A stretch of 64,000 bases of DNA. Origin: Ophiura sarsii (taxonomy: Eukaryota; Echinodermata; Ophiuroidea; Amphilepidida; Ophiuridae). Under the pieces are notes generated by a model. The model did no database searches and was not told the DNA's origin. It was given only the letters and a program-made list of their open reading frames with translations. The stretch is from positions 55,807,048 through 55,871,047 of the forward strand of contig CM069447.1 in the NCBI GenBank assembly GCA_035610835.1, read 5' to 3'. The translations under genes and the position numbers were made by a program. Each line of letters begins with the position of its first letter. Within the stretch, counting starts at the first letter, position 1. Below, one piece after another: positions 11,832 through 23,933 of the stretch.

Positions 11832-12225
11832 GAAAAAGGGAACTTTAGGCCCCATATTCTGGACTACACTAGTATTGTCCGAACCAGTATCGTTCGAAAT
11901 TGGTACAAAATCAGTGTTCAAGTATCGGCTGATACTGGCACATATTTAAAGTGTTCCAGTATCGGGCGCTGGAATATAATTATGTACCAGTATCGTTCAA
12001 TATTGGGACAAATCTCACTGTATCACGTGTACCAGCGTCGCCCAATACTGGAACATAAAAATGTTACAGTATCGCGACATACTGAAACACAATTTGGTGT
12101 TCCCGTATCGAACGATACTGGAGCAATACAATTTTACCAGTATCGACCGATAATGGTAATTTTTATGTTCCAGTATTGAATGATACTGGTATACCAGTAT
12201 ATGTGCCCTGAAGTACACTTTTCCC
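11832..12225. mobile_element. Inverted-repeat element with CCAGTATCG palindrome array
   Basis: The ends are imperfect inverted repeats (GGGAACTTTAGGCCCC on the left; complement of GGGAAAAGTGTACTTCAGG on the right). Between them lie about ten alternating copies of CCAGTATCG and its complement CGATACTGG, spaced roughly 20-45 bases. A short relative with the same ends and two such motifs lies at 60454-60558. The superfamily is unknown. Confidence 0.72.
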
Positions 12226-12478
12226 GATATTTCCTTTAGATGCTACCAGCGAAAAAGTAGTGAATTGCCTCGAAAGGTGATTAAACCATACATGATGTGT
12301 ACATTGTTCTATAGAAAAATCTCACTTGAATTTTGACCACTGGATCAATTTAGATTAAGTTTGGAATATGACTGAATTTAGAATTGACCAACATAGGGTT
12401 ACCTACCTTTAAATATGAACACACTGCATCATTTATGTATGCTATTACTCTGCTTTTGGTCACGGATATTTAACTTAC

Positions 12479-12799
12479 TATTAGTCGAAGACAAAATTGT
12501 GGCTATAATTTTCTCCGTAATTCCGTATTTAGTGGTCTGGCAAAAGAATGTACCTATTCTTTCTTTTCCTGCGGACGCTGGTAACACTAGAAGCTCAGCA
12601 ACATCGTGACCATTTGGGTGATCCTCTTCCGAGTACCCAGCAGGTAACAAATTCCCTGTTTCTGTAAAGGTCTGCCTTCCAAATGTAACCTCAATATCAG
12701 TGTCCGCGCCACTTTTGTATCCACCTATTGTTAGTGGGTAATTATTGTCAATAGAGGGAATAGTAGGCCTCGAGACGTAGCATGTCATGTCAATGATAC
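12479..12799 (-). CDS. Ig1' exon (block 2) of Tie-like receptor
   Basis: The 107-residue exon begins GIIDMTCYVSRPTIP and ends KIIATILSSTN. It contains the pairing cysteines of an N-terminal Ig-like domain (MTCYVS early, GTFFCQTT late) around LTIGGYKSGADTDIEVTFG. Ig1 of Tie receptors has the same plan: a short B-strand CxxxGW-type start, a TIGRD-like strand, and a late GAYFC motif. The acceptor cgtcag and donor GTAAGT are phase 1. The paralogue at 23616-23933 is one residue shorter. In a separate gene this exon would follow a signal-peptide exon; none is convincing upstream, so it may instead continue from EGF3 at 16910. Confidence 0.88.
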
Positions 12800-13984
12800 C
12801 TGACGATAATAATGAAGATAATGCCTTTGTTTGAGCAATAGTTAACAATATACACAGTTCAACAAAAATAAGTTCCCTTTAGATTATGCCTGATATTCTT
12901 AAAATGCGTTACTCCATCGAAACGATTTTCGGCACACATTAATTTGCGTGTTCACAGCAACACTAGAACGGGGCTATGAATACGCAAGTGTTATAATGCT
13001 TGAATGAGCACACATTGAATGGAGGAATACCTCAATTCAAAAGTTGCTAAATGATGTGTTGAAGGAGGATGGTAAGCAGCTTGAACCAGGTTCTTTTGCT
13101 TGAACACTGCACAGGTACTGCTTAAATGAGCACACGAGATATTGAATTTTTCACACAGAGCTTATAGTTGCCATTATTCTGCCAATCAAAGTTATGCTAA
13201 GCACAATGTTTCATTATTAAAAGAATACACCTGTCAAAGCTCGCTGTAACCCATGATTTGTTTTGTAAATTATCATACAAAGACTCTCATTTTAAATGTG
13301 TGCCTTTTACACACAGATCCTTAACTATTGTAACCCGAGACTTAATATTTTAAAAATTATGATCAAGTTTGAGAAAGTTATCACCTATTTATACTGCTTG
13401 TCACCAAAATGCTCCCGTCTTCATCAAATCAAAGAAATATCCAATGTTCAAGTATCACCTGACACCAAATGACCTTACGGTATGATATGCCATTTTGATG
13501 AGTACCCCTCGGAATATGTGAAATTTTAAGACTACTGCCTCTCATTAAATTTGCACAATTCAAATGTGTAACATTTGTTTAGAAAAAACAAACAATAAAT
13601 ACATTTGTAAACCTTATTATTAGTAAGTTTGCACTCGCATCAAACAAACATTCAGGTTCAAAGAAATATGTTTTATAGAAAAATTGCAACCCTTGTCGGG
13701 ATTTCGTACATAAACTTAAGGTGATTACTTATTCAACCCTGCTATTTGGTTTTACACCACTATGTTCTATATATTTTTTTAACATTTATAACAGCAAGTT
13801 ACCCTTCGGGTAAAATGTGGACGTGTCTAACTGACACACAATTGGATACACATTAAATAAGACCCATTCAAATTGTCATTCCCCCGAATAAAATGCAGTT
13901 CCCCCAAATTACTGTCACAGTGGGGGGTAGCGCTATCAACCCATTTGAACACGCAACGGATATGAGCGTCGTCAATACGATATG
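12800..13984 (-). other. Intron or intergenic stretch upstream of Ig1'
   Basis: Searched on the minus strand for an ATG, a hydrophobic stretch and a phase-1 donor resembling the signal exon at 25363-25423; none is convincing. No other feature is supported. Confidence 0.5.
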
Positions 13985-14988
13985 AGGCTTCTGATACTTT
14001 GCGAAACGAAATGAAACAAAACGAAACGAAACGAAAACGAAACGAAATAAAGCGAAACCAAGCGAAATAGGCTGAATCAAAAAATGTACACAAAACTTCT
14101 CAATTGCCGGGAAGTGCAGGGAGCCCGTTTCGCATTTTATCAATTTTCAAAAGTAATGAAATGCGAAATGAAGCTGATGCTCCCACATAAAAACATTGAA
14201 CTTTAAAAAAAAAAACATGCCGATGGATTTATATCAACCAAATCAATGTAGACGTACCTTCAGTTTTTTGATGCACACTTGCTAGGAAATGTAGTGAGCC
14301 CGTTTCGCATTTTGTGCGAAATGGAGCAAAATTAAGCTGCTACACCCACATAAAAAACATGAAACTTAAAAAAAACACGCTGATGGATTCTCTTAACCCA
14401 AACAATGTAGACGTACCTTCAGTTTTTATACACATTTGCTAGGAAGTGCAGAGAGCCCGTTTCGCTTCATTTCGCATTTTATCAATTTTCAAAAGTGATA
14501 AAATGCGAAATGAAGCGAAATGAAGCTGCTGCACCGACATAAAAACATTGAACTTAAAAAAACCATGCTGATGGATTCTCTCAACCCAACTAATGTAGAC
14601 GTTTTTAGATACACATTTTCTAGGTAGTTCAGTGAGCCCGTTTTGCTTCATTTCGCATTTTATCAATTTTCAAAAGTGATAAAATGCGAAATGAAGCTGC
14701 TGCACCCACATAAAGACATGTGACTTGAAAAAAACCCATGCTGATGGATTTCTCTCAACCCAACCTATGTAGTTGTCCTTCAGTTTTTGATACACATTTG
14801 CTAGGAAGTGCAGTGAGCCCGTTTCGCTTCATTTCGCATTTTATCAATTTTCAAAAGTGATAAAATACGAAACGGGCTCACTGCACTTCCCGGCAATTGA
14901 GCAGTTTTGTGTAAATTTCTTGATTCAGCCTATTTCGCTTGGTTTCGCTTTATTTCGTTTCGTTTCGTTTCGCAAAGTATCATAAGCC
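13985..14988. mobile_element. Foldback element with internal 170-bp tandem repeats
   Basis: Two long inverted arms (about 13985-14150 and 14840-14988) share GATACTTTGCGAAACG at the tips, a GAAAC-rich tract, and an inner ACTTCCCGGCAATTGA-type segment. Between them lie about four direct copies of a 160-175-base unit, each holding a short palindrome (CAATTTTCAAAAGTGATAAA region flanked by GCATTTTATC and its complement). No transposase is visible. This is a non-autonomous foldback-type DNA element. Confidence 0.82.
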
Positions 14989-16909
14989 ATCTAAAAATGA
15001 TCCCAGTCATAACAAAGTTGAATTTTGAATATCATCAATGGCATAATATGCATCCTTTTAACTTTTGAGGGATCATATCCGTTACATTGCCGAATATCTT
15101 TTTATAAAATTAAACTAATTGGTGTGTCTTAAACAAATTAAAGGCAAACTTAATCCTGAAGTTAATAAGCCCTTGTTTTGGGGTCCTTATGCCACTGTGT
15201 CTAATTCAAAACACTCTAAATATTGAGTAAAGAGGTTGGTGCTTACCATGCTCTACATTTTGTTCAATCAGTAGATAGACAGGTGTGTAGACAGATGATG
15301 ACGTTTCAATTGGGACATAACAATAGGAAAAAAAATATATATATAAATATTATACAATTGCATACTTGCAATACGAATTACCCGCAATTCCATTTAGATC
15401 AGCTAAAACGAAAAGCAAAAGTGCTTGAAAATATTATAAAACAGAAGAAGGAAAAAAATTCAGGAAAGACGGATGCAAATGTGTTTCAAACGTTCTTATG
15501 TCTATTTTAAATCGAAATGACTCCTCTGTAAAAAAAATCGAGGAAGGAGGCAAAGATAAGTGTGCTGGTTCTTTTTGTATATCTCTGCTGAATTCACGCA
15601 GCTCATATTGCAGGTTAAAAACTGTAATAATAAAGTAGTCATAGCACAGTGACATAATGAATAAGAATGTATGATTATTTGATTGATTAACGTTATCAAA
15701 TGCAATAAATGTGTCCCACTTTGTTGGTTGTTGCACATGGTGGAATCTGCCCAAGTGAATGATATTATTATTTTTGGAAACTGATAAGCGTCTCATATCT
15801 TAGAAGTAAATATAAATATTCTAGTTTAGTCTTTCTTTCCTTTTAAAATGTAGACATAAAACCATGTGAATGTAAATCGTTGTCTCCTATTTAACGAATG
15901 GGGCTGGCGATATGAGTGACAATCATTTCTTCTTTGTTCATACTTTTTTTGTTTGTTCAAACTACCAAAAACAGAATATATGAATGTCAAGCCTTTAGGG
16001 AATCAGTGCGTAATGTTGAAAATCGGGTAATATTTTGTTGTCCAAATTTGAGTGTTTGTGTTCAAACACAATTGTAATATATACAACTTAAATTTGTATC
16101 TAAATGCACTCAAAATTAATATACCTGTAGGGAATTTAAAATAGGTTACATAAAATATCCAAACCGGAAGTGCTTAAATTGGTCCATACCCTCTGACAAG
16201 AGGTGTAAATAGCGCCATCTATGGTTTTATCTTTGGACCAACTTTCAGTCCAGAACCCATTCGAGCTGATCGCTACTATCCCATCGTATTTTGTTGCATC
16301 ATATGGCGCGTGGTACCGAATTACCACGTAATCACATTCATAATATAATTACAATGTCACACTTTTGTTTTTGGGTTTCACCCTATTACTTAACGTGCTA
16401 AATCACCTTATGAAATAATACTTCCTCTTTTATTTCGTAACGGGTACATCATCAGTAATACCCATGCCTCTGACGACATGCATCCGAATTTGTTACGTTT
16501 AATGATTTATTAAGGTTGACCAAATAATTATTTGTCAGCGCTGCTCTTTTTTTGGTCAGCCCACCAATGTTTGTACTTAAATTATAGCAGTAGCGTACGC
16601 AAAGGTGGGGCGGGGGGGGGGGGGGGCTTACTGTCAGTCGGGGGAATTTACTGCCAGTTGGGGGCTGGGCCGTCGCTAGAGGGTTTTTGTGTGGGGAGGG
16701 GGTGTAATCCAAATAGACAAATAGTCTGCAAATTTGTACATGTAGTCGACAAATGTATGCACCAGGTTGATAAAAAAAGGAAATGTTATAGAGAAAACTG
16801 ATGAAAACTGTCATAATTGTCCATTAGTTGTTGACTGTTCTGTCTTTTTGACTGTGCGTTTTGTGACTGTGCGATTTGTTTTTACTGTGCGACTGTAAAT
16901 GACTCTTAC
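14989..16909 (-). other. Stretch between the two Tie-like blocks
   Basis: No FN3, Ig, EGF or transmembrane exon recognised. It has a G15 homopolymer at 16612-16626 with a flanking GTAGCGTACGC motif that suggests a decayed MITE, and otherwise nothing that I can support. If block 1 were a complete gene, its stalk and cytoplasmic exons should have been here. Confidence 0.55.
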
Positions 16910-17047
16910 CTTCTTGACAGTTGACTCCATGCCAGCCTGGGCGACATCGCCCATCACTACATTCTCCTGTGTCTGGTAAACACGTAACATCTTCGTTACA
17001 ATGACATTCTGATTGGCAATTAGCTCCATAAGTTCCTTCGCGACATT
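16910..17047 (-). CDS. EGF3 exon (block 1) of Tie-like receptor
   Basis: The 46-residue exon reads ECREGTYGANCQSECHC, then CLPDTGECSDGRCRPGW and HGVNCQE. It is an EGF/laminin-type repeat and the close paralogue of 5170-5304 (identical over GTYGANCQS and CLPDTGECSDG). The acceptor gtaatag and donor GTAAGA are phase 1. The next FN3 exon that could follow in the same phase is more than 13 kb away, past block 2. The next in-phase exon is Ig1' at 12799, so either the transcript continues into block 2 or block 1 lost its 3' part. Confidence 0.92.
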
Positions 17048-18574
17048 CTATTACAAATAAGGAAAGACAATAACAATAACACTGAAATAACACACCTTCA
17101 CCAGAACAACAGAAATGCGCAAAAATTGTCTTTGGACATCAAGATTGGTCTTTTATAGGTTAAACAATAGATTGAAAGAATAATACGAAGAAAACACTAA
17201 AACAAATCGATTAAACCGAATTATTGAAGTGTTTGGTTTGAAATACACACAAACATTGTTAAACTCTTAGTTCAAAACTAGGTTTTTACATCCCAAATCT
17301 ACAAACACAAAAAAGGGGTTTTGTAAAAGCTAACAGACGCCTTCTCTTAGACATTGTAAATGAACACCTCAGCGCAAGAAAGACCCAAGTTCATTTTTGG
17401 CCAAATTGAGTTGAGCTTGATTTAGGGTAGCTTTAGTGGTGAGAAATGTGGGAGAATTACTGATTATTGAATTTGAAGTCTTCAAATATTATTTTTCACG
17501 GGGTCGGTTTTGCTTTATCACCAATGTGAGCGCAAGAAAGACCTAAATTCAACGAAAAAGAGAACCAGTTCATGTATAGGCTAATCATAATTGGAAGCTA
17601 TAAGCAAATTCAAATACGGTAAACATATTCCTATTGCAAAAAGAGTTGGACACAAGTTAAGATATGAATGTAAACATGCTGAAAAAAACATATAAAAATG
17701 CGTTATATATACATTGAAATGATATACTATGTAAACATGATGGAACTATGTGAAACGTGAAATGTGAACATGTTTAAGTAACGGATAATAATACACAATA
17801 CAATTTTTTTTTAAATATTAAAGAATATTTCGATCTGAAATGATAAAAAACACCATTGGAAAACCTTTTTCTTCACTACCTCTCTCCCTCTCTCGCTCCC
17901 TTTAGTTAATTGAATAAGCTAATTACTCCACGTTTAGAAAAAGTGCAGTTTTTATTTCGGAATACTTTCATGTGTATTTTGGCAACACAGATAACTGTTA
18001 ATATCCAAATATGTTTTCAGTTTTATACTCCGAATCATTTAACCGGATATACATAGCTTTTTAAAGGTTTCGAAACTTTTGGGACAACCTGTATTTAGTA
18101 CTTTACAAGAAAATAATATGGCGATAGTCAATTATTCTAATGGAGTGTGATACAAGTGACACAATCCATTTAAAACTATCAACATATTTGCTATTTTCTT
18201 CATTTTTAGGCCAAATTGTGTAATACACTTGTTAGGCCTAAAGAGTGTCTATTTACAAGTTATGACACTCTCAGTATTTACATCAAGCATGGTTTGATAT
18301 ACCGCTGCTGCTATTATATATAAATTATTATAGTCAAGTTAGCTAATTCATATGTATTTACAACCTGAAAACCCTGCAATTATACAATTTATTTAAATGT
18401 AGCGACGTTATTCACGCACTCCATCGACCTCTTATCGCACACGAGATATATGCGAAGTAACAGCTATGTTTATCTCTAGAGCTCTGACGTCAATAAATTT
18501 AAGTTATATGAACCAAAATTCCTGGTGCATTTTACATACGTTTTGAAGTAAGCAGATACAAAAACAATGCTTAC
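17048..18574 (-). other. Intron between EGF2 and EGF3
   Basis: AT-rich, no exon or clear repeat recognised. A TTTTGGGACAACCTGTAT motif near 18079 resembles a mariner terminal end, but no partner was found. Confidence 0.55.
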
Positions 18575-18736
18575 CTTGATCACAGTCTATCCCATGAAAT
18601 CCTGCTGCGCATGAGCATCCATATGGATGTGGAAGACAAAATAGACGCCTTCGACATGCGGTACTGTGAGGATCATTGCCGTCACTACTGTCACATACCT
18701 GTCGTCCATCTTGACCCCATCTGTTACTTCCATGAA
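18575..18736 (-). CDS. EGF2 exon (block 1) of Tie-like receptor
   Basis: The 54-residue exon begins VHGSNRWGQDGRQVC and contains the Tie-diagnostic FCLPHPYGCSCAAGFHG followed by IDCDQ. It is the same length as its block 2 partner at 7714-7875, with only scattered substitutions, and the similarity extends to the borders (acceptor gaacag, donor GTAAGC, phase 1). The stretch GNDPHSTACRRRLFC probably adds a disulphide-linked loop. Function by family: part of the compact Ig-EGF ligand-binding head. Confidence 0.93.
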
Positions 18737-19302
18737 CTGTTCATCACCAGCACAAAAAAACCAAAGCATGTGTTATGCTAAACTAGAATATATTGCTTTC
18801 TTACTTTTTTACCTGCGGAGGGCGAGGGTTATAGATGTAAATATTGCGTATATCTTAATTCTAGTGGTGGTCAAACTGGCTTCGAAGCTTTTTCCTGACC
18901 ATTTGAGCGGCAATGAGGAGTTTTTGGACCAAGAATTTTGCAGTCGCCTAATATACTACGGTTTTCGAATTAAGATATCGGCTTCATGATAAGGTACAAC
19001 ATTTTACTTCTTTAATGTGATAAGTATAATAGCCAATGAAAGGTAGTGAATTATTCTGAACTTGTTGGTTTGAATTTGTTCTGCCTATCATGGAATGAAG
19101 TAGTCCGTCCAATCAGCGGCGGCGCCACGTGGGGGGGGGGGGGGGGACAAACGCGCCCACCCCTCCCCCACCCCCAACAACAACAAAAAAAAACAAGAAG
19201 AAAAAAGAAAAGAAAATATCATTAAGGAGGAAGGGTAGGGTCTTGGGAGTTTAGATTCTTCGACGTCTTGTCAATCATTTCTTATGACATGGATTATCTC
19301 AC
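18737..19302 (-). other. Intron between EGF1 and EGF2
   Basis: No exon recognised. It holds a G16 tract at 19131-19146 next to GGCGGCGCCACGTG, which looks like one end of a decayed MITE. Confidence 0.55.
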
Positions 19303-19437
19303 CTGATTTACAGTTGTGTCCACTAAATCCAGGCGCACATACACAGACACCAGACCGTTCATCACATACACCACCATTGAAACATACAGGACATACATTA
19401 TTGCAGTCGGGTAAACCCCATCGGCCTGATCTACATG
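19303..19437 (-). CDS. EGF1 exon (block 1) of Tie-like receptor
   Basis: The 45-residue exon reads ACRSGRWGLPDC, then CPVCFNGGVCDERSGVC and VCAPGFSGHNC. It is the first EGF repeat in the Tie pattern and the same length as the block 2 copy at 9959-10093. It contains no Met, so it is easily missed by ATG-based ORF calling. The acceptor tttaag and donor GTGAGA are phase 1. It joins Ig2 (ending VVRG) directly, as in Tie receptors. Confidence 0.91.
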
Positions 19438-20357
19438 CTTAAAAAACATACTCAGCAATTACAAACTTGCAAATTTTCAGCAAATATAAGATTCAGCAAA
19501 TATAACAGCAGACGTATGGCAAGACATGTTTTAGTAATATTAACTGTTTCTCGTTTCGGTGAATAATAGTTCAACTAATTGGATGACAACGTCTTTAAAA
19601 TGACGTAAATAACTCGTACTACGAATGTTACCTTCGGGTCTCTGAATTACATGTTTCCTATAATTAAAATGACACACTTGGGTGGGTTTTTTTTAAAGGT
19701 GGATGTTCCGATCACTTTATGTTGTTTTGCCCATCAACATAGTTTGATATCAGAAGAAACCACCTCATTGGGTTTTTTTTTATTTCTGTCAAATGTTTAG
19801 CGCAAGATCTGTTCCATTTTGACGTTATATGCCAAACGCAGTGACTTACTGCCATATGTGGTTAACCACCCGGCCAGTTTGTGTACTACTCCATGGGCAA
19901 ATGTCGTGTCACTTTGTGCTTCTAAAAAATAAGAACCATTGGAGTTATGCAACTCAAACCTTGGAATACTACTACTTTAAGGATGATCCTAGAATAGGTA
20001 AACATCAAATTGAAAATCTGGCCAGCAATCGGAACACCTACCTTTGAATATTTTAAACAAGAAATCTGATAGCTGACATATTATATTATAATTTATACTA
20101 TATAAGGAGAACATGGACGTACGCCATCGCGATCGGGGGTAAATACGCGCATAACATTTTACCGGCGTGTGCCTTGTGAAAAACATGTATTCCCTCGTAC
20201 TCGTGCGTCGTTTACAGTACACCAATCATAATTATAAACAATGTTTAGCAATGTATTTGTAAGCAAATGAAAAGTAGAGAGAGAGAGAGACAGGGGGGGG
20301 GGGGGGGGGGGAGGGGGGGGGGGATAGAGAGGGAGAGACTGAGAAATATTAGCAAAC
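19438..20357 (-). other. Intron between Ig2 and EGF1
   Basis: No exon recognised. It includes a (GA)n and poly(G) low-complexity block at about 20276-20340, with an 18-base G run at 20293-20310 close to the Ig2 donor. Confidence 0.6.
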
Positions 20358-20603
20358 CTCTAACCACAAGTTGGAATATTGCGTGTTGTCCATCTGTGCG
20401 TTTACCGCTTTCATAGCATTCGTATATACCAGCATCCTGGGTCCCAACGTTAGTAAGTGTCACACTCTTTTGGTCATTCCATCTACTGAAGACGTCACTT
20501 CCATCATGTTTCCATCTTAGATCCGTATGTGTTGTAGTAACAGACAATGTTATAGAGTCTCCTGCGCTAACGGTTTGTGACATTATGTCAGGAGATATAA
20601 CAC
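20358..20603 (-). CDS. Ig2 exon (block 1) of Tie-like receptor
   Basis: The 82-residue Ig-like exon reads SVISPDIMSQTVSAGDSITL, then LRWKHDGSDVFSRWN, VTLTNVGTQDAGIYECYES and AIFQLVVRG. The Trp of strand C and the D-A-G-x-Y-x-C motif of strand F are clear. The B-strand Cys is replaced (SITLSV), as in the block 2 copy. The acceptor ttcaag and donor G|GTTTGC are both phase 1; the donor is weaker than most here. The partner is at 11045-11293. Confidence 0.9.
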
Positions 20604-23600
20604 CTTGAACAAAATTTAAAAAAAGTATAAATAATTAAAATTAAAAAATATATTAATAATAATAATGCAACACTTTTTTGGTGGAAAAAGAATAATAATA
20701 AATAAATAAAAAAATACATAAATGAATAGGAATATCGTGGCATTTTGCCCAACCCTTAGTTCGCTACCACGAATTTTTTTAAACCATTTAGCATTCACTA
20801 CTATTCGTGGTTCCATACCCAACGACAAAGGACGACATAGTTGTCTTCACGGTGCGGTTCTTGTGTTGATAGCGGTTCTCTGATTTGGAGCAGTTCTTGG
20901 GCTCTGATAAGGCTCTGATAATACTCTGATAGGGTAATCCTATGGTAGTGCTAAATGTCGTCAATCCTTAACCGCGAGCCGCCATGTGGGTACGTGGTTC
21001 TTGAATCATATGTATAGCAGCTCGCAGCAATAGCGCCCTCTATATCGATAAAGAACATAACTACTGTAACATATCGTAATAGTCTGACACCATGGACAGG
21101 ATATGCGTTAATATTGTTATATATTGTTACATGTATATGATATGCAATGTAAACATGATGAAAATCATATGAAAATGTGTTATACATGTATCGATAATGC
21201 AATGTAAACATGATGAAACTATGTGAAATGTGAAAATTATGATAGAAATAAACAATAAAAGATAAATAAATAAAAAAATTGTTAGATCAACAAAATTCGG
21301 AGGTTGGATATAATGAAAATAACGCGAAATATTGGGTACTCTATTATTCATAGAATAAAGATAAGTAGTGCCGTTTATGCCATAGTCTACCCTGGATGAG
21401 GTGACCCTGAGTGATGTGACTTAGGGTAGACTACATGGTGAGAAAAAAACCCTGCACTCAAAGTAAAATTAAATTTATCATATTTCCTACCAGAATATGA
21501 AGGCAACCAATGCTTGGATCAATAGCTACATTGATTTACTGTTATCAGGAAAACATGTCATGGTACCGCTATCCAGTTATTTTGAAACCGATGTCATAGC
21601 AATGTCATTATTTTGTGAATTCAGCATAAGGTCATAATGTCATAAGTTGGTGTAAAAAAAGTTACACTCTGTAAATTGAGAGCAAATTCACCAATTTTGA
21701 TTCAAATCCACATAACTTTTATTGTATACATCTGATCTACACGGAGTAAAGATATTTGGAAACCTATTACTACAAGGATACCAGATATGTAAATACCAAG
21801 TGATATTATACAGGGTGTGCATTACTTATACAGGGTGTAACATAAGAAAAACACATTTTTTTACTAGTTCTGATATACCCAGGTTATTCTTTTTGCTACA
21901 GTATTACATTAAAACAAGTATAGTAGTAAGAAGGCAGTATAGGGCTTTCAGGAAAAAAAGTAAATCGACCAATCGTTCTCTGTTAAAATATACAGTATAT
22001 ATATATATATATACATGTATATAAAATAATGGAAAACAATGCTTTATAGAAACAAATAAATTATATTTTGTGTTTTGCGGGAGTAATTATGTTTTGAACC
22101 ATTGGGTTAGATACCTAGATGAAGAAAGACAATTATAGCAGAACAACAATTTAATATACAGGGTGATCAAAATGTAGAGTGGGACAATTCCAAGAGAAGA
22201 AATCGCTAAAGTCTATAAATAATGTTGGAGTTAATAACCGCATGATTGCTGTGCTGGAGTAGACTACATGTATACATTTCAGATCATAACATCAAGCTGG
22301 ATACCATCCTATTTTATTATTCAGTGTGTCAATAAAAATACAACTAAATGGCCAAATCTATAATTTGCACACATTTTGAAAACCAAAACTCTGTGGATAC
22401 CAATACAATGAGAGTCGTAATTGCTGCAATTTACAAGTCCAAATGCACACTATCAAGAAATATAACTGCACCTGGCATCAAAGCAATGTTTGCAATATAT
22501 CAATTAGTCTTGATTTAATTAAATAATTAATCAATAGTGATAATGAATAAGAATACAATATAATTGTTGCATTCAATTATAGTTAGTTCAGAAACAACAT
22601 TTAATCTAATGACCGATGTGGAATAATATTACTTAAATACGTTTTAGCACACAGAAACCTGTTAAATGCACCTTCAAAACTGAACTAATTAGCATTTAAT
22701 TAAGCAATTAATTAATTAGATTTTTGGTGACAAATGATATATTATCAGATATGTGTGTTATTGATTGTAAAACCTGTGCAGTTTGAGATGCCTATGAGTC
22801 ATAGTTGTCAATATATAAGACTTTAAAGAAGACACTGTTTTGACCATTTTGTGTGTAAACTCTATGGCAGCCCAACCACCCCTCCCAGCAGCCCTACCTA
22901 GTCCACCCAGACTACCTGCACATTTAACGGTTTAAAAGAGGACATAATTAGCAACAAAATTACACCCTACTTAATTCAATAGGTCAAGTACTTTAAAAAT
23001 AAATTGATATCTAATCTCAATTATTTTGATATGTGTGACAAGTCCATCTTATTTGATACACCAGTAACGACATACGTCGTACGCGTATACGGTACAAAGA
23101 TAAAATCGGGCTTTTGTAATGATCGGTTTAGATTATGCGCCGTTATTAAATAGTGAAATTTAAAAGAGCTCGTTAGAGAAATATCACAAATCTTGTTCGG
23201 TGTTCAAAATATACACTTTTATCCAAATGGGCATAACACATGTTTTCCTCAGCCAATTTTAACCAACTAAAATTCGTTTGAAAGCTAATGAGACATACTA
23301 TTTGCCACAATAAATAAACTGAGACATTTGGGCACAGATTTTTAAGAAATAAAATCCGAAATTTGAATATATTTTACTCACCCTGTGAGTATCCATTGCG
23401 GCAATATATAAGGCAGCATAAGTTCACACAACGGGCCATGAATCGTGTTGGCATTCGACAATATCGTGGTATTGTGGTAATAGTTATTAGTATAGACGGG
23501 TGTTTGATACGGGGTGGTAATAGTACCGATGGGCGGGTTGACGAGGGGTCAATATGGAATTGATTTCAAATCAATGTAACCCTAGCATAAATGAAAATGT

Positions 23601-23615
23601 TACTATCTGCCTTAC
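20604..23615 (-). other. Intron between Ig1 and Ig2
   Basis: About 3 kb, AT-rich, with no recognised exon. CAGGGTG motifs resembling mariner ends occur at about 21820, 21837 and 22162 without clear partners, and a short (TA)n lies at 21994-22012. Confidence 0.55.
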
Positions 23616-23933
23616 TATTAGAGGACATGATTATTGCTGGTATATTTTCCACGACGCTTCCTTGTTGAGCGTCACAGTAGAATGCGCCGATCCTCTCTAC
23701 TCCACCAGTTGATGGCATTCTCAGTATCCTTGCTGATTTAACATTCTTGTGGTCTTTTTCAAATGAGGTCTGTGGTAGCCCACTTACAGCTCCTGTATCC
23801 GATACACGTCCAAAGTTCACGTTCGCGCTAGTGTCGCCACCATAATATCCACCAATAAACAAATCATCGTCTCCTGTAGTAATTATCCTGGGTTTGCTAA
23901 CAAAGCAAGTGAAATCCAGTATGCCATTGACAC
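23616..23933 (-). CDS. Ig1 exon (block 1) of Tie-like receptor
   Basis: The 106-residue exon joins the signal exon to give VNGILDFTCFVSKPRIIT and continues LFIGGYYGGDTSANVNFGR, ARILRMPSTGGVERIGAFYC and VVENIPAIIMSSN. The layout (early FTC, LxIGG strand, late GAFYC, then a strand leading to Ig2) is that of the N-terminal Ig domain of Tie receptors. The acceptor actcag and donor GTAAGG are phase 1. The partner at 12479-12799 shares the same spacing (LTIGGY / LFIGGY; RIGTFFC / RIGAFYC). Confidence 0.9.

Noticed and set aside
13827..14143. Minus-strand ORFs rich in Phe, Arg and Ser
   Set aside because: They translate the GAAAC-rich arm of the foldback element.
16136..16327. Minus-strand ORF MVIRYHAPYDATKYDG...
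   Set aside because: No domain, no splice context matching the receptor series; probably a repeat fragment.
16763..16814. Minus-strand MTVFISFLYNISFFYQPG followed by GT, a possible second signal-peptide exon
   Set aside because: The donor (GTGCAT) is poor, and it starts only about 95 bases past the EGF3 exon; too weak to call a new gene start.
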